The position numbers and the translations under genes were made by a program. 64,000 nucleotides of DNA from contig CALRJY020000008.1 of the NCBI GenBank assembly GCA_943367715.1, positions 62,001-126,000 on the forward strand, in the 5' to 3' direction. The notes beneath the pieces are model-generated. The model was not told where the DNA came from and did no database searches. It worked only from the letters and a program-made list of their open reading frames with translations. Below, one piece after another: positions 37,019 to 45,465 of this stretch. Each line of letters begins with the position of its first letter. The first letter of the stretch is position 1. The DNA is from JAEYXS01 sp943367715 (GTDB taxonomy: Bacteria > Verrucomicrobiota > Verrucomicrobiia > Limisphaerales > JAEYXS01).

Positions 37019-37927
37019 TCAAACGTCGCAGATCTGCACCCCTTGTTTCAAGGAAGCGAGGACGTCCGGGCGCTTGGGAATGAACTCTTGGGCCACAAAC
37101 CCCTTAAAGCCGGTTTCCGTGATAGCCTTCATGATGGCCGGGTAGTAAAGCTCCTGCGATTCATCGATCTCCGCGCGTCCCGGAACGCCGCCGGTGTGGT
37201 AGTGGGCGAAATACTGATGCTGCTTCTTGATGGTGGCGATCACGTCACCTTCCATGATCTGCATGTGATAGATATCATAGAGCAGCTTGAAATTCTCCGA
37301 GCCGATCTCTTTGCAGAGCGCGACGCCCCAGTTGGAGAGGTCGCACATGTAGTCCTTGTGGTTCACCTTGGAATTCAGCAACTCCATCACGAGGACGACC
37401 TTGTGTTTCTCGGCGATGGACATCAGGCGCTTCAGGCCGATGGCGCAATTCTTCAGACCTTGCTCATCGCTCATCCCGGCACGATTGCCGGAGAAGCAGA
37501 TCAGGTTGGTCATGCCGGCGGCAGCCGTGTCTTTGATCTGCTGCTCGTAAGCGGTGACCAACGCGTCATGGTATTCGAGCCGGTTGAAGGCTTTCTCGAT
37601 GCTGCCCACCTTCATCACTTCACCCACATTGGTGGTGGGATTGCTGACCATGGCGCAGGTGAGGTCGTATTTCTTGAGCGTGGGAAGGTCCTTGGGTTGG
37701 AGCAGTTCCACGGACTGGATGCCCATTTCCTTGGCCGACTTGCAGAAGTCTTCCAGCGGGATCTTGCCGTAGCACCATTTGCAGACGGAGTGATGGACGC
37801 GGCCTTTCAACTTGCCGGACGCTTGCTCGGCGGCGGAAATGCCGGGTTGCAGCAGGGCCATGCTGGCCAGGGTGGTGGCGGTGGCGGCTCGGCGCAGGGC
37901 TTCACGACGGGAGATGGGCGTGCTCAT
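37019..37927 (-). CDS. Tat-exported sugar isomerase-like TIM barrel (hydroxypyruvate isomerase family)
   Basis: 302 residues. Twin-arginine-type leader (SRREALRRAATATTLASMAL), then an AP-endonuclease-2/xylose-isomerase-like barrel: HSVCKWCYGKIPLEDFCKSA, MGIQSVELL, LVMELLNSK, LLYDIYHMQIMEGD, HYHTGGVPGRAEIDESQE and a C-terminal GFVAQEFIP. Metal-ligand candidates are Glu in VMELLN, Asp in YDIYH, His in HYHTGG and Glu in AQEF, as in Hyi. Exported members of this family are common in Verrucomicrobiota; true substrate unknown. Confidence 0.83.
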   Translation of the reverse strand: MSTPISRREALRRAATATTLASMALLQPGISAAEQASGKLKGRVHHSVCKWCYGKIPLEDFCKSAKEMGIQSVELLQPKDLPTLKKYDLTCAMVSNPTTNVGEVMKVGSIEKAFNRLEYHDALVTAYEQQIKDTAAAGMTNLICFSGNRAGMSDEQGLKNCAIGLKRLMSIAEKHKVVLVMELLNSKVNHKDYMCDLSNWGVALCKEIGSENFKLLYDIYHMQIMEGDVIATIKKQHQYFAHYHTGGVPGRAEIDESQELYYPAIMKAITETGFKGFVAQEFIPKRPDVLASLKQGVQICDV

Positions 37928-38133
37928 GGTTTCAAAAATTCAGGTTTGACCAGAGTGTGTGCCAGGGCGGTTGAGGCGTCAAATGCAATGGCAGGGCAAT
38001 CAAATCCTTCAGGCGGGGTTGAATAAGGGGGAACGGAGATACGTCGGAGGGAAAAGGTTGCACGGGCCGCTTCCTCCACGTAAGAAGGAAGCCGGTAGCA
38101 ATCTTCAATACGTAAAGACAAGGAGAGGGATAC

Positions 38134-38997
38134 ATGACAATCAGGGGAATTATTTCGCACAAACGAAACCGCGACGGATTTGGACGAACAGAACTCATCG
38201 TCACCCTTGCAGTGGTGTTACTGTTAGGGATTTTGGGCGGCGTTTTCATCGGCCGGTCAAAGAAGGGGAGTTCGGACAGCGTTTGCGTCACGAACTTGAA
38301 ACAGCTTGGGGCTGGCATGGTGATGTATACGGAATCGAACGCGGGCAAGCTGCCTTACGCGTTCATTCATCAGGGTGATGCGAAGCAATCGGTCTGGGAT
38401 GGATTGATCGGCACCTATATCCGTGCTTCTCTGCGCGGGCCGGATAAATCGAAGCCCGCTCCTTCGGCAGCGGCGGTGGGTAATCTGCTGCAGTGCCCGG
38501 AAGATACAGTCGCCCCGCTGGAGTTCGCGGTAAAATACGGCTTCAAACGCCGAACCTATTCCATGCCCTGGCACACGATGGACGGTAAGAACTGGCCGCC
38601 TGCATCCACCAACACCACGGGCGTGGGCCTCTGGTGGGCAAGCTACGGAAAGGGCACCAACTCGCTGACGATGGTGACCAACAAGCCGCCCGGCGGATTG
38701 CCCTCCATCCGTATGGATATGATCCCGGATGCGGCGAATACCCTGTTGCTCACCGAGCAGGCCAAATCGAACAACATCGCGGGCAACAGTTCTGGCGGCC
38801 GCATCAAGTTCACGGCGGATCATCTGGAAAGCGGCGTCATTTTACCCGAGGACTATCAAGCGAGCAGAATCAACTACCTGATGATCGATGGGCATGTGGA
38901 GTTGCTGATGCCCGAGGAAACCGTGGGACCGGCGGGAAAAACGGGGAGTGGCTGGAATACGCATTTCGGCATCTGGTCGATCCGGCCGAATGATTAA
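38134..38997 (+). CDS. Prepilin-like protein with unusual processing site
   Basis: 287 residues, start at 38134 with GGAGAGGG as a strong ribosome site. The leader ends KRNRDG and the mature part begins FGRTELIVTLAVVLLLGILG: Gly at -1, Phe at +1 and Glu at +5 are kept, but the usual TLI is replaced by GRT. Then VCVTNLKQLGAGMVMYTESN and the C-terminal INYLMIDGHVELL, hallmarks of the verrucomicrobial DUF1559-like prepilin family. Convergent with a second member of the same family; a hairpin lies between them. Confidence 0.8.
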   Translation: MTIRGIISHKRNRDGFGRTELIVTLAVVLLLGILGGVFIGRSKKGSSDSVCVTNLKQLGAGMVMYTESNAGKLPYAFIHQGDAKQSVWDGLIGTYIRASLRGPDKSKPAPSAAAVGNLLQCPEDTVAPLEFAVKYGFKRRTYSMPWHTMDGKNWPPASTNTTGVGLWWASYGKGTNSLTMVTNKPPGGLPSIRMDMIPDAANTLLLTEQAKSNNIAGNSSGGRIKFTADHLESGVILPEDYQASRINYLMIDGHVELLMPEETVGPAGKTGSGWNTHFGIWSIRPND

Positions 38998-39023
38998 GCG
39001 CCCTAGCTGACTGACTGCAGCAG

Positions 39024-39056
39024 AAAAAAAGCGGCCCGTGATGAATCACGGGCCGC
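39024..39056 (-). terminator. Intrinsic terminator for the minus-strand prepilin gene
   Basis: Perfect 12-bp stem GCGGCCCGTGAT / ATCACGGGCCGC (39031-39042 and 39045-39056); on the minus strand it is followed by seven T (39030-39024). Lies between convergent prepilin genes and may work for both, better for the minus strand. Confidence 0.9.
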
Positions 39057-39085
39057 ATGTCGAAAACGACGTTAGAGAAAAGGAC

Positions 39086-39997
39086 TTAGTCCTTCGCGTG
39101 CAGCGTCCAAGCGCCCGAGGGAGTGCTCAGCGTGGTGTTCGTGGAACCGAGGAGCAGGTAGCGGTTCTGCGTCTCGACATGGCCATCGATGAACAGGTAG
39201 GTGAACATCTCGCGGCCGTGCCACGTGTTCGTGTCAGTAGTATGATCATTGGCCGTCGGGATGGTGGGCAGGGTTTCCGCGCTGGCCCAGTTGCACGAGG
39301 CATTGTGATACTCGGTGACCTGGATGGTTTCCACGCCTTCGAGGATGGCGCTTTCACGCAAGGCCGGAAGGTTTTTGGGGACATTCAGGTAGTTGGAGGG
39401 AGGTCCGGCGGTTTTGGCGCCGGTCGGCCAGCCGTTGGTGGTGTTGGCACCGATTTGCCAGGAGGCCCAAGTCCAGTGCAGCCCTGAGCCCGTGCGGGCG
39501 GCCGTGTTCACCGGGGTGTTGGTGGTGGACATCACATACTTCGGCGGAGCGTAGCTGCGCCGGATGCCGACGGAGGACAGGCCGCTCCACGTGGAGGTGA
39601 GCGGGATCTTATCCGAGGGGCATTGCAGCATCTTCGGCATCTTGTTCCAGATTTTCTGGCCATGCCCGGAGAGCTCGGTGATGCCTTGGGATCCGCCGAT
39701 GTAACCATCGATCAGGTCATCCCAGGAAAAGCCGCCGGAGACATAATGGACAGAACCATAAGGCATTTTGTCCGAGTTATCGCTCTGGTAAACTTTGTAG
39801 CCCGTGCCGACCTGTTTGAGGTTGTTCATGCACTGGGTGGAGAGGGCCTTCTGTTTGGCCTTGGCGAGCGCCGGCAGCAGCATGGCCGCCAGAATGGCGA
39901 TGATGGCGATGACGACCAGCAGCTCGATCAGCGTGAACGCGCGAAGGAGCGGCCGGGGCGAGGGTCTTATCAAGGAGAATTTAGAGGGTGATTTCAT
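39086..39997 (-). CDS. Type II secretion-type prepilin with DGHVE motif
   Basis: 303 residues. Leader RPSPRPLLRA then FTLIELLVVIAIIAILAAML: Ala at -1, Glu at +5. Followed by ALAKAKQKALSTQCMNNLKQ, the classical Verrucomicrobia/Planctomycetes prepilin continuation, and near the C-terminus FTYLFIDGHVETQNR. Such proteins are highly multiplied in these phyla and thought to be pilus- or pseudopilus-like surface subunits. Starts 17 bases after a lipoprotein stop, so it is the second gene of a two-gene operon with its own terminator. Confidence 0.86.
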   Translation of the reverse strand: MKSPSKFSLIRPSPRPLLRAFTLIELLVVIAIIAILAAMLLPALAKAKQKALSTQCMNNLKQVGTGYKVYQSDNSDKMPYGSVHYVSGGFSWDDLIDGYIGGSQGITELSGHGQKIWNKMPKMLQCPSDKIPLTSTWSGLSSVGIRRSYAPPKYVMSTTNTPVNTAARTGSGLHWTWASWQIGANTTNGWPTGAKTAGPPSNYLNVPKNLPALRESAILEGVETIQVTEYHNASCNWASAETLPTIPTANDHTTDTNTWHGREMFTYLFIDGHVETQNRYLLLGSTNTTLSTPSGAWTLHAKD

Positions 39998-40014
39998 TAG
40001 GGAATTTCGATGGG

Positions 40015-40437
40015 TTAGAGGTTTTCAAGCCGTACTTCGAGTTTGGAAAGATCGATGACGTATTTCTTTCCGGCGGGGGCCACGGGGACTTTGGCCAGCA
40101 GGTTCCGTTGCACCAGCGGTTGGAAATCGCTGATGGCAGGAGCGCTGGAATCTCCGTAGTAGAGTTGCAGGGCGTAAGTCAGCCGCTGCGTCTCATCCAG
40201 ATGGCCGACCCCGTTTTCGAGGGCCGGTGACACGGCTTGTGCGGCAGGCATTGCTGCTGCAGTGCTACCAGGCGGAGCCATGACTGGTGCGGTTACGGTT
40301 TGAACTCCGCTGGTGACATCGAATGCCGCCTGAGGAGCCGGAGTGGCAGGGGTTGCCATGAGTGATGCATCGTCTTTGGAGGAGCAGGCGGTGAGCATCA
40401 GAGCCGCCATGCCGAGCAGTTTCAATGAGGTTTTCAT
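40015..40437 (-). CDS. Predicted lipoprotein upstream of prepilin
   Basis: 140 residues from the ATG at 40437 (MKTSLKLLGMAALMLTACSS), with the lipobox LTAC at residues 15-18. A Ala/Pro-rich linker (TPATPAPQAAFDV) leads to a short C-terminal domain with HLDETQRLTYALQLYY and KKYVIDLSKLEVRLENL. I know similar small proteins preceding prepilin genes in this phylum but not their function. Longer readings upstream lack a signal peptide. Confidence 0.7.
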   Translation of the reverse strand: MKTSLKLLGMAALMLTACSSKDDASLMATPATPAPQAAFDVTSGVQTVTAPVMAPPGSTAAAMPAAQAVSPALENGVGHLDETQRLTYALQLYYGDSSAPAISDFQPLVQRNLLAKVPVAPAGKKYVIDLSKLEVRLENL

Positions 40438-40452
40438 AGCCGTGATCAAATT

Positions 40453-40497
40453 GCGACCACGTTTCACAACGTTTGTGGTCATGATCTTTGCGACCAC
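40453..40497. promoter_or_regulatory. Three GACCAC half-sites upstream of the lipoprotein-prepilin operon
   Basis: GCGACCAC occurs at 40453-40460 and again at 40490-40497, and its inverted core GTGGTC at 40475-40480. The sites lie 16-60 bases upstream of the start at 40437, where a regulator would act. No known regulator consensus recognised. Confidence 0.4.
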
Positions 40498-40804
40498 AAC
40501 CGATTGTGTGCTTAGCAGCCGCAATGCCAGCTATGTATTACCCCGTGTTTACGGCCTTTTTGTGTGGATTTAAGCAGGACTGGTTTATTGCGACGGCCTC
40601 ATGCTGCACAAAGTTCTACAGTCTGAAGGAATTTGAGGGAGCGAACTGCGGACTTTCAGCCACGCATTTTTTCAACAGGGACTTTTGCAATCCCAACCCG
40701 GTTTCTCACGGAAAATTCATTTAAAACGATGAATGCCTGAATGATTTTCAGTGGAAAATATCTGCCGCAATTTGACGGCGGATTTTTTGTGTGAGTGCAA
40801 CTGG
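40498..40804. other. Intergenic, AT-rich, imperfect inverted repeats, no gene seen
   Basis: Between the end of tex and the lipoprotein operon. GGAAAATTCATT (about 40710) and AATGATTTTC (about 40740) form an imperfect inverted repeat, and CCGC...GCGG near 40774-40790 with adjacent T-runs could be a weak tex terminator. Nothing stronger. Confidence 0.4.
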
Positions 40805-43102
40805 TCAGTTTTTCTGACCACGCTGGTTCGCCTTGTCGAGCGCAGCGCTGAACCAGTCGTTGCCTTTCGGTGACGCCGGCTTCACTGGTGGACGCGGGCC
40901 ACCGGAGGGACGTGGTGCTGAGGGCGAGGTGCGGTTGTTTTGATTCGTGGGACCAAGCTCCGGATTCGCTTTCATGGAGAGGGCAATACGTTTGCGCGCG
41001 AGGTCCACTTCAGTGACAGTGACCATCACCTTCTGCTGGACCTTCACGATCTCCGCAGGATCTTTCACGAATTTATCCGCGAGCTGGCTGACATGCACGA
41101 GGCCATCTTGATGCACGCCGATATCCACAAATGCCCCGAACGCGGTCACATTCGTCACGATGCCGGGCAGTTTCATGCCGGGCTTCAGGTCTTCCATCTT
41201 CTCGACGCCTTCCTGGAAGGCGAAGTTCTCGAATCTCTGACGCGGATCGCGACCTGGTTTGGCCAGCTCCTCCATGATGTCCTTGAGCGTGGGGATGCCG
41301 ACGGTCTCGGTGACGTATTTGTCTAACTTAATACGCGCGCGCAAGGCGCTGTCGCGCAGCAGGGCGTTCACATCCGTGCTCAAGTCCTTCGCCATGGCGT
41401 CCACGATGCCGTAGCTCTCCGGATGCACGGCGCTGGCGTCGAGAGGATGCGCACCCTCCCGGATACGGAGGAAGCCTGCCGCTTGCTCGAATGCCTTGGG
41501 GCCCAAGCGCGGCACCTTCTGCAAATCCTGACGGGACTTGAAAGGACCGTTCTCATTGCGGTAGGTCACGATGCTCTGGGCGAGGGATGGACCGAGGCCA
41601 GAGACGTAGCTGAGTAATTGTTTGCTGGCGGTGTTCAACTCGACACCCACACCGTTCACGCAGCTCATGACCACGTCATCCAGGCCGCGTTTGAGCGCGG
41701 GTTGATCGACATCGTGCTGGTACTGGCCGACGCCGATGGATTTCGGGTCCAGTTTCACCAATTCAGCGAGCGGATCCATGAGACGGCGGCCGATGGAGAC
41801 GGAGCCGCGCACCGTGACGTCCTGATCGGGAAACTCCTCGCGTGCGACATCGGAGGCGGAGTAGATGGAGGCGCCGCTTTCATTCACCATCACGATGGGG
41901 ATGGAGGCGGGCAAGCCCAGCTTGCGGATGAAGGTTTCGGTTTCGCGTCCAGCGGTGCCGTTGCCGATGGCGATGGCCTCGATCTGAAATTGCTTCACCA
42001 AGGCCAACACCGCCGTGGCTGCTTCGCTGATCTGTCTGGCGGATGAAGCGGTGGGGTAAATCACATCGTGATGGAGGAGCTTGCCCTGGCGGTCCAGCAC
42101 CACGGTCTTGCAACCAGTGCGGAAGCCGGGATCGATGGCGAGCATGTTCTTCCGGCCCAAGGGCGCGGCGAGGAGCAGCTCACGCAAGTTCTCGGCGAAG
42201 ACCCGGATGGCTTCGATATCAGCCTTCTTTTTGGACTCCATTCGCAATTCTGCCTCGATGGCGAAACCGAGCAGACGCTTGTAGCTGTCCTGCACGGCGA
42301 GGCGGATCTGTTCACCAGCGGGTTTGCCGGGGGCGGTCACGAACATCGGCTCCAAAATATTTAAGGCGCTTTCCTCGGGCGGCGTCATGCGGACGATGAG
42401 GAAACCTTCCGTTTCACCCCGACGGATGGCGAGCAGGCGATGGCTGGGGATGGTGGCCACAGGCTCGCTCCAGTCGAAGTAATCTTTGAACTTCGCGGCG
42501 GCCTCCTGTTTGTCAGACATGACCTTGGAGCGGATGGTGCCTTGGGATTGATAGAGCGCACGCAGTTTGGCGCGGGCTTCGGCGTCATCGCTGATGCGTT
42601 CAGCGATGATGTCGCGGGCGCCCGCCAAGGCGGCAGCGAGGTCTTTCACTTCCTTCGACGGATTGACGAAGGGAGCGGCAGCTTGTTGTGGATCGAGCGA
42701 GGCCTGTTCGAGAAAGAGTTTGTCCGCGAGCGGTTCCAGCCCAACTTCCTTCGCGATGGTGGCGCGGGTGCGGCGTTTGGGGCGGTAGGGCAGGTAGATG
42801 TCTTCCAGCGCGCTGAGCGTCTCGGCGTGGAGCACGGCGGATTTCAGATGGTCGGTGAGCAGGCTGCGTTCTTCCAAAGATTTGATGATGGCATCGCGGC
42901 GCTGGTCGAGCTCCACGAGGCTGTTCATGCGCTCGCGGATGTTCATGATGGCGACTTCATCCAGCAGGCCGGTGGCTTCCTTGCGGTAGCGGGAGATGAA
43001 AGGGACGGTGGCACCCTCGGCCAGCAGCTTGGCCGTGGCGGCAACCTGGCGCGTCTGCAGTTTCAGCTCGGACGCGATCTTCGCAACATACTTCTCGTTC
43101 AT
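40805..43102 (-). CDS. tex: Tex family RNA-binding transcriptional accessory protein
   Basis: 765 residues, family length. N-terminal Tex core with LAEGATVPFISRYRKEATGL and ALEDIYLPYRPKRRTRATIA, a YqgF/RNase H-like domain (NMLAIDPGFRTGCKTVVLDR), helix-hairpin-helix segments (VGVELNTASKQLLSYVSGLG, VPRLGPKAFEQAAGFLRI) and a C-terminal S1 domain (LPGIVTNVTAFGAFVDIGVH, DGLVHVSQLADKFV). The tail after S1 is basic and Pro-rich. Acts on RNA and transcription complexes; exact role in this phylum unknown. Stands alone between gene groups. Confidence 0.95.
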   Translation of the reverse strand: MNEKYVAKIASELKLQTRQVAATAKLLAEGATVPFISRYRKEATGLLDEVAIMNIRERMNSLVELDQRRDAIIKSLEERSLLTDHLKSAVLHAETLSALEDIYLPYRPKRRTRATIAKEVGLEPLADKLFLEQASLDPQQAAAPFVNPSKEVKDLAAALAGARDIIAERISDDAEARAKLRALYQSQGTIRSKVMSDKQEAAAKFKDYFDWSEPVATIPSHRLLAIRRGETEGFLIVRMTPPEESALNILEPMFVTAPGKPAGEQIRLAVQDSYKRLLGFAIEAELRMESKKKADIEAIRVFAENLRELLLAAPLGRKNMLAIDPGFRTGCKTVVLDRQGKLLHHDVIYPTASSARQISEAATAVLALVKQFQIEAIAIGNGTAGRETETFIRKLGLPASIPIVMVNESGASIYSASDVAREEFPDQDVTVRGSVSIGRRLMDPLAELVKLDPKSIGVGQYQHDVDQPALKRGLDDVVMSCVNGVGVELNTASKQLLSYVSGLGPSLAQSIVTYRNENGPFKSRQDLQKVPRLGPKAFEQAAGFLRIREGAHPLDASAVHPESYGIVDAMAKDLSTDVNALLRDSALRARIKLDKYVTETVGIPTLKDIMEELAKPGRDPRQRFENFAFQEGVEKMEDLKPGMKLPGIVTNVTAFGAFVDIGVHQDGLVHVSQLADKFVKDPAEIVKVQQKVMVTVTEVDLARKRIALSMKANPELGPTNQNNRTSPSAPRPSGGPRPPVKPASPKGNDWFSAALDKANQRGQKN

Positions 43103-43200
43103 GAAAGGCGGGTGGTTTAGCGGAGGAAAGGGCGCGTGTAAAACTCAATGTGCAAGCGAATGAGATACGCTTTGAATCACCACGTTCAGATTCATGATGC

Positions 43201-44154
43201 TTAAGTTTTTGCGCTGATCCATTTTCGGACGATCTCCACGAAATTTTTGGGCAAGGTGATGACGCACACGCCCACCACGATCACTGCGGCGGCCACGATG
43301 GTCTGGCCGGTGAGGTGTTCATCCAGCAACCACCAGCCGAGGAAGACGGCGACGATGGGATTCACATACGCGTAGGTGGCGACGAGCGAGGGATTGCACA
43401 CCTGCAAGAGCCAGATGTAGGCGCTGAAGCCGATCCAGGAACCCACCACCACCAGATAAACAAAGGCGATGAGGGAGCGATCGGTGAAGGTGCTGAAGTC
43501 GGTTTGCGCCATCTCACCGAGCAGGAGGCCGACGAGTAGTTGGGTCGCGCCGCCGCACAGCATCTGCATGGCCACGCCTAGCAGCGGTGAGGTGGGGCGG
43601 GCATTGTGCTTCATGAAGAGCGAGCCGCCCGCCCAGAGAATGCAGGCGAACACGAGGGCGATGACGCCGCCCACGTGGATGCCCGCGCCGTGCACGTCCT
43701 TGCCCTGACCCATCACCAGCAAAATGACACCGGCAAAACCGATGGCGATGCCGAGCATGTTCTTGGCACTGGGCCGTTCACCCTGGGGACGTGCCCAATC
43801 GAGCAGAGCAATCCACAAAGGCACGATGGCGATGATGAGGGCGGCCAACCCGCTGGTGACGTATTGTTCGGCCCAGACCACCAGCCCGTTGCCGCCCAAC
43901 AGCAACAGGGTTCCCGAGATGGCGGAGTTTTTCCAATGAAGCAGAGAGGGGCGGGCATCGCCCCGCAGGCGCATGAAAACGTAGAGCAGGGCACCGGCGA
44001 TGACGAAGCGCGCACCGGCCATGAGGAACGGCGGCAGCGACTCCACGGCCACGCGGATGGCGAGATAGGTGGAGCCCCACACGGTGTAGAGCGCGATGAA
44101 GGCCGCGATCAGCAGGCCGCGAGGCGGAGAGGGGGCGAAGGTATTGGTGCTCAT
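43201..44154 (-). CDS. EamA/DMT-family transporter (YedA-like)
   Basis: 317 residues with ten predicted membrane helices in two EamA repeats. Typical markers: LYTVWGSTYLAIRVAVESLP near the N-terminus, ARFVIAGALLYVFMRLRG, GGNGLVVWAEQYVTSGLAAL, and in repeat two YIWLLQVCNPSLVATYAYVNP and FLGWWLLDEHLTG. Exporter of amino acids or other metabolites by analogy; substrate not predictable. A strong hairpin lies 50 bases upstream of its start. Confidence 0.9.
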   Translation of the reverse strand: MSTNTFAPSPPRGLLIAAFIALYTVWGSTYLAIRVAVESLPPFLMAGARFVIAGALLYVFMRLRGDARPSLLHWKNSAISGTLLLLGGNGLVVWAEQYVTSGLAALIIAIVPLWIALLDWARPQGERPSAKNMLGIAIGFAGVILLVMGQGKDVHGAGIHVGGVIALVFACILWAGGSLFMKHNARPTSPLLGVAMQMLCGGATQLLVGLLLGEMAQTDFSTFTDRSLIAFVYLVVVGSWIGFSAYIWLLQVCNPSLVATYAYVNPIVAVFLGWWLLDEHLTGQTIVAAAVIVVGVCVITLPKNFVEIVRKWISAKT

Positions 44155-44203
44155 GGTTAGGGCCTCCCGAACTCATCCGATATGTCTCGCTGTGGAAAAT
44201 AGA

Positions 44204-44232
44204 AAACCCGCCGCGAGGATCACGGCGGGTTT
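44204..44232. terminator. Strong GC hairpin in the 5' region of the EamA gene
   Basis: Perfect 10-bp stem AAACCCGCCG / CGGCGGGTTT (44204-44213 and 44223-44232) with a 9-base loop. Read on the minus strand it is followed by TTTTCTATTTT, like a terminator or attenuator, and lies between the likely promoter and the EamA start at 44154. No minus-strand gene ends upstream of it. Confidence 0.6.
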
Positions 44233-44268
44233 CGGAAAGTATCTGGTATTTTACATTCGCGAATCCTG

Positions 44269-44283
44269 CCGGTGCGTCACCGG
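44269..44283. repeat. Palindrome CCGGTGCGTCACCGG, shared core with 62232-62244
   Basis: Perfect 6-bp arms around CGT. The 13 bases GGTGCGTCACCGG recur at 62232-62244 upstream of luxE, where they join two hairpins, so this is probably part of a dispersed repeat. Confidence 0.5.
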
Positions 44284-44427
44284 ACGCTTGGCTACACAAG
44301 CCCAAGCGATCATCGGCCAGATTGCTTTTACGCAGGCCGGGCGCTGGATGGCATTGGACGGATTCACGGACACGCCGCGCAAGGTGTCATCGCGGGGTGC
44401 GCTTGTCAATGAGCGGACGCTATGCAT

Positions 44428-44539
44428 TGAAATCCAAAGCTCAAAGCTCCAAACACCAGAGAATATCCAATGCTCAAAGCCACAATCAGAACGCGTTGGG
44501 TTTGGACTGGTGTTTGAAGTTTCTCTGGAGCTGGGATTT
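44428..44539. repeat. Dispersed palindromic repeat, copy 2
   Basis: Left half TGAAATCCAAAGCTCAAAGC through ACACCAGAGAATATCCAA; right half GTTTCTCTGGAGCTGGGATT is an imperfect reverse complement. Same family as 6547-6660 (shared AAATCCAAAGCTC and CTCCAAAC-CCAGAGAA blocks). It lies upstream of the 44606 gene and may extend its 5' untranslated region. Confidence 0.78.
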
Positions 44540-44605
44540 AACCCATTGCGCAAAACATCAGAGTTTTCTTTTACTGACGCGGCGTTTAGTTTCACGGAAC
44601 ACCCT

Positions 44606-45430
44606 ATGAAACTTGGCATCATCAACAGTGCGTTCCAGCAGGCGGGCGTGGATACGGCCACGGGTCTCAAGCATATCTCCCGGATCGGGTTTGATTGTGT
44701 GGATATTTTCACGGAGGCGGTGGGTATCTCGAAAAAGGAAATCAGCCTGGTGGCGAAGACGTGTGAGAAACTGGACCTGCCGATCATCTCCTTGCCGGTG
44801 GTGTCGGTGGGGTTGATCGATTTCAACGATCCGGTGCGGGAGTATCATGTGGAGCGGACGAAGAAATTTATCGATCTGGCGAAGGCGTGGGGGGCGAAGA
44901 ATATCCTGCTGGTGCTGGGCGAATACATTTGGCAGCGCGAAGTGATCCCCGCTGAGGTGCAGTGGCAATACGCGGTGGACACGTGCCGGGTGCTGGGAGA
45001 TTACGCGGCGAAGAAGAAGGTGGATATCGCGCTGGAGCTGGAGCCGTTTCGCCTGAGCCTGTTGAACAATGTGCCGGAGATGGTGCGGTTCGTGGATGAG
45101 GTGAATCATCCACGGGTGAAGGCGAATATCGACATCAGCCATCTGGTGCTTTCGGACACGAGCCCGCATGATTTGCGCCAGTTGAAGGGGAAGGCCATCC
45201 ATGTGCATCTGAGTGATTGCGATGGGAAGGTGCATGGCGATCTGCCGCCAGGACGGGGCGTGGTGAAGTTCGAGCCCTATCTGCAAGCCATCAAGGAACT
45301 GGAGATACCGAATGGCGTGGTGTCCATCGAGCTGGAGTATTCGCCCGATCCCAAACGCATCGTGGAATGGGTGGAGGAGGCGTATCGGGAGACGGCGAAA
45401 CGGATGGATATTGTGGGGTTGCGGGGGTAG
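44606..45430 (+). CDS. Sugar phosphate isomerase/epimerase family TIM barrel
   Basis: 274 residues from the ATG at 44606 (MKLGIINSAFQQAGVD); the open frame extends far upstream, but only through the repeat. Xylose-isomerase-like barrel: GFDCVDIFTEAVG, LVLGEYIWQ, ALELEPFRLSLL, KANIDISHLVLS, IHVHLSDCDGKVHGDLPPG, VVSIELEYSPDP. Metal-binding candidates Glu in LELEPF, Asp in ANIDISH, His in HVHLSD and Glu in SIELEY. Cytoplasmic, unlike the exported relative at 37019. Substrate unknown. Confidence 0.85.
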   Translation: MKLGIINSAFQQAGVDTATGLKHISRIGFDCVDIFTEAVGISKKEISLVAKTCEKLDLPIISLPVVSVGLIDFNDPVREYHVERTKKFIDLAKAWGAKNILLVLGEYIWQREVIPAEVQWQYAVDTCRVLGDYAAKKKVDIALELEPFRLSLLNNVPEMVRFVDEVNHPRVKANIDISHLVLSDTSPHDLRQLKGKAIHVHLSDCDGKVHGDLPPGRGVVKFEPYLQAIKELEIPNGVVSIELEYSPDPKRIVEWVEEAYRETAKRMDIVGLRG

Positions 45431-45465
45431 GTGGGGGCACCTTGTGCTCGCGAGGTGGTGCGTGG

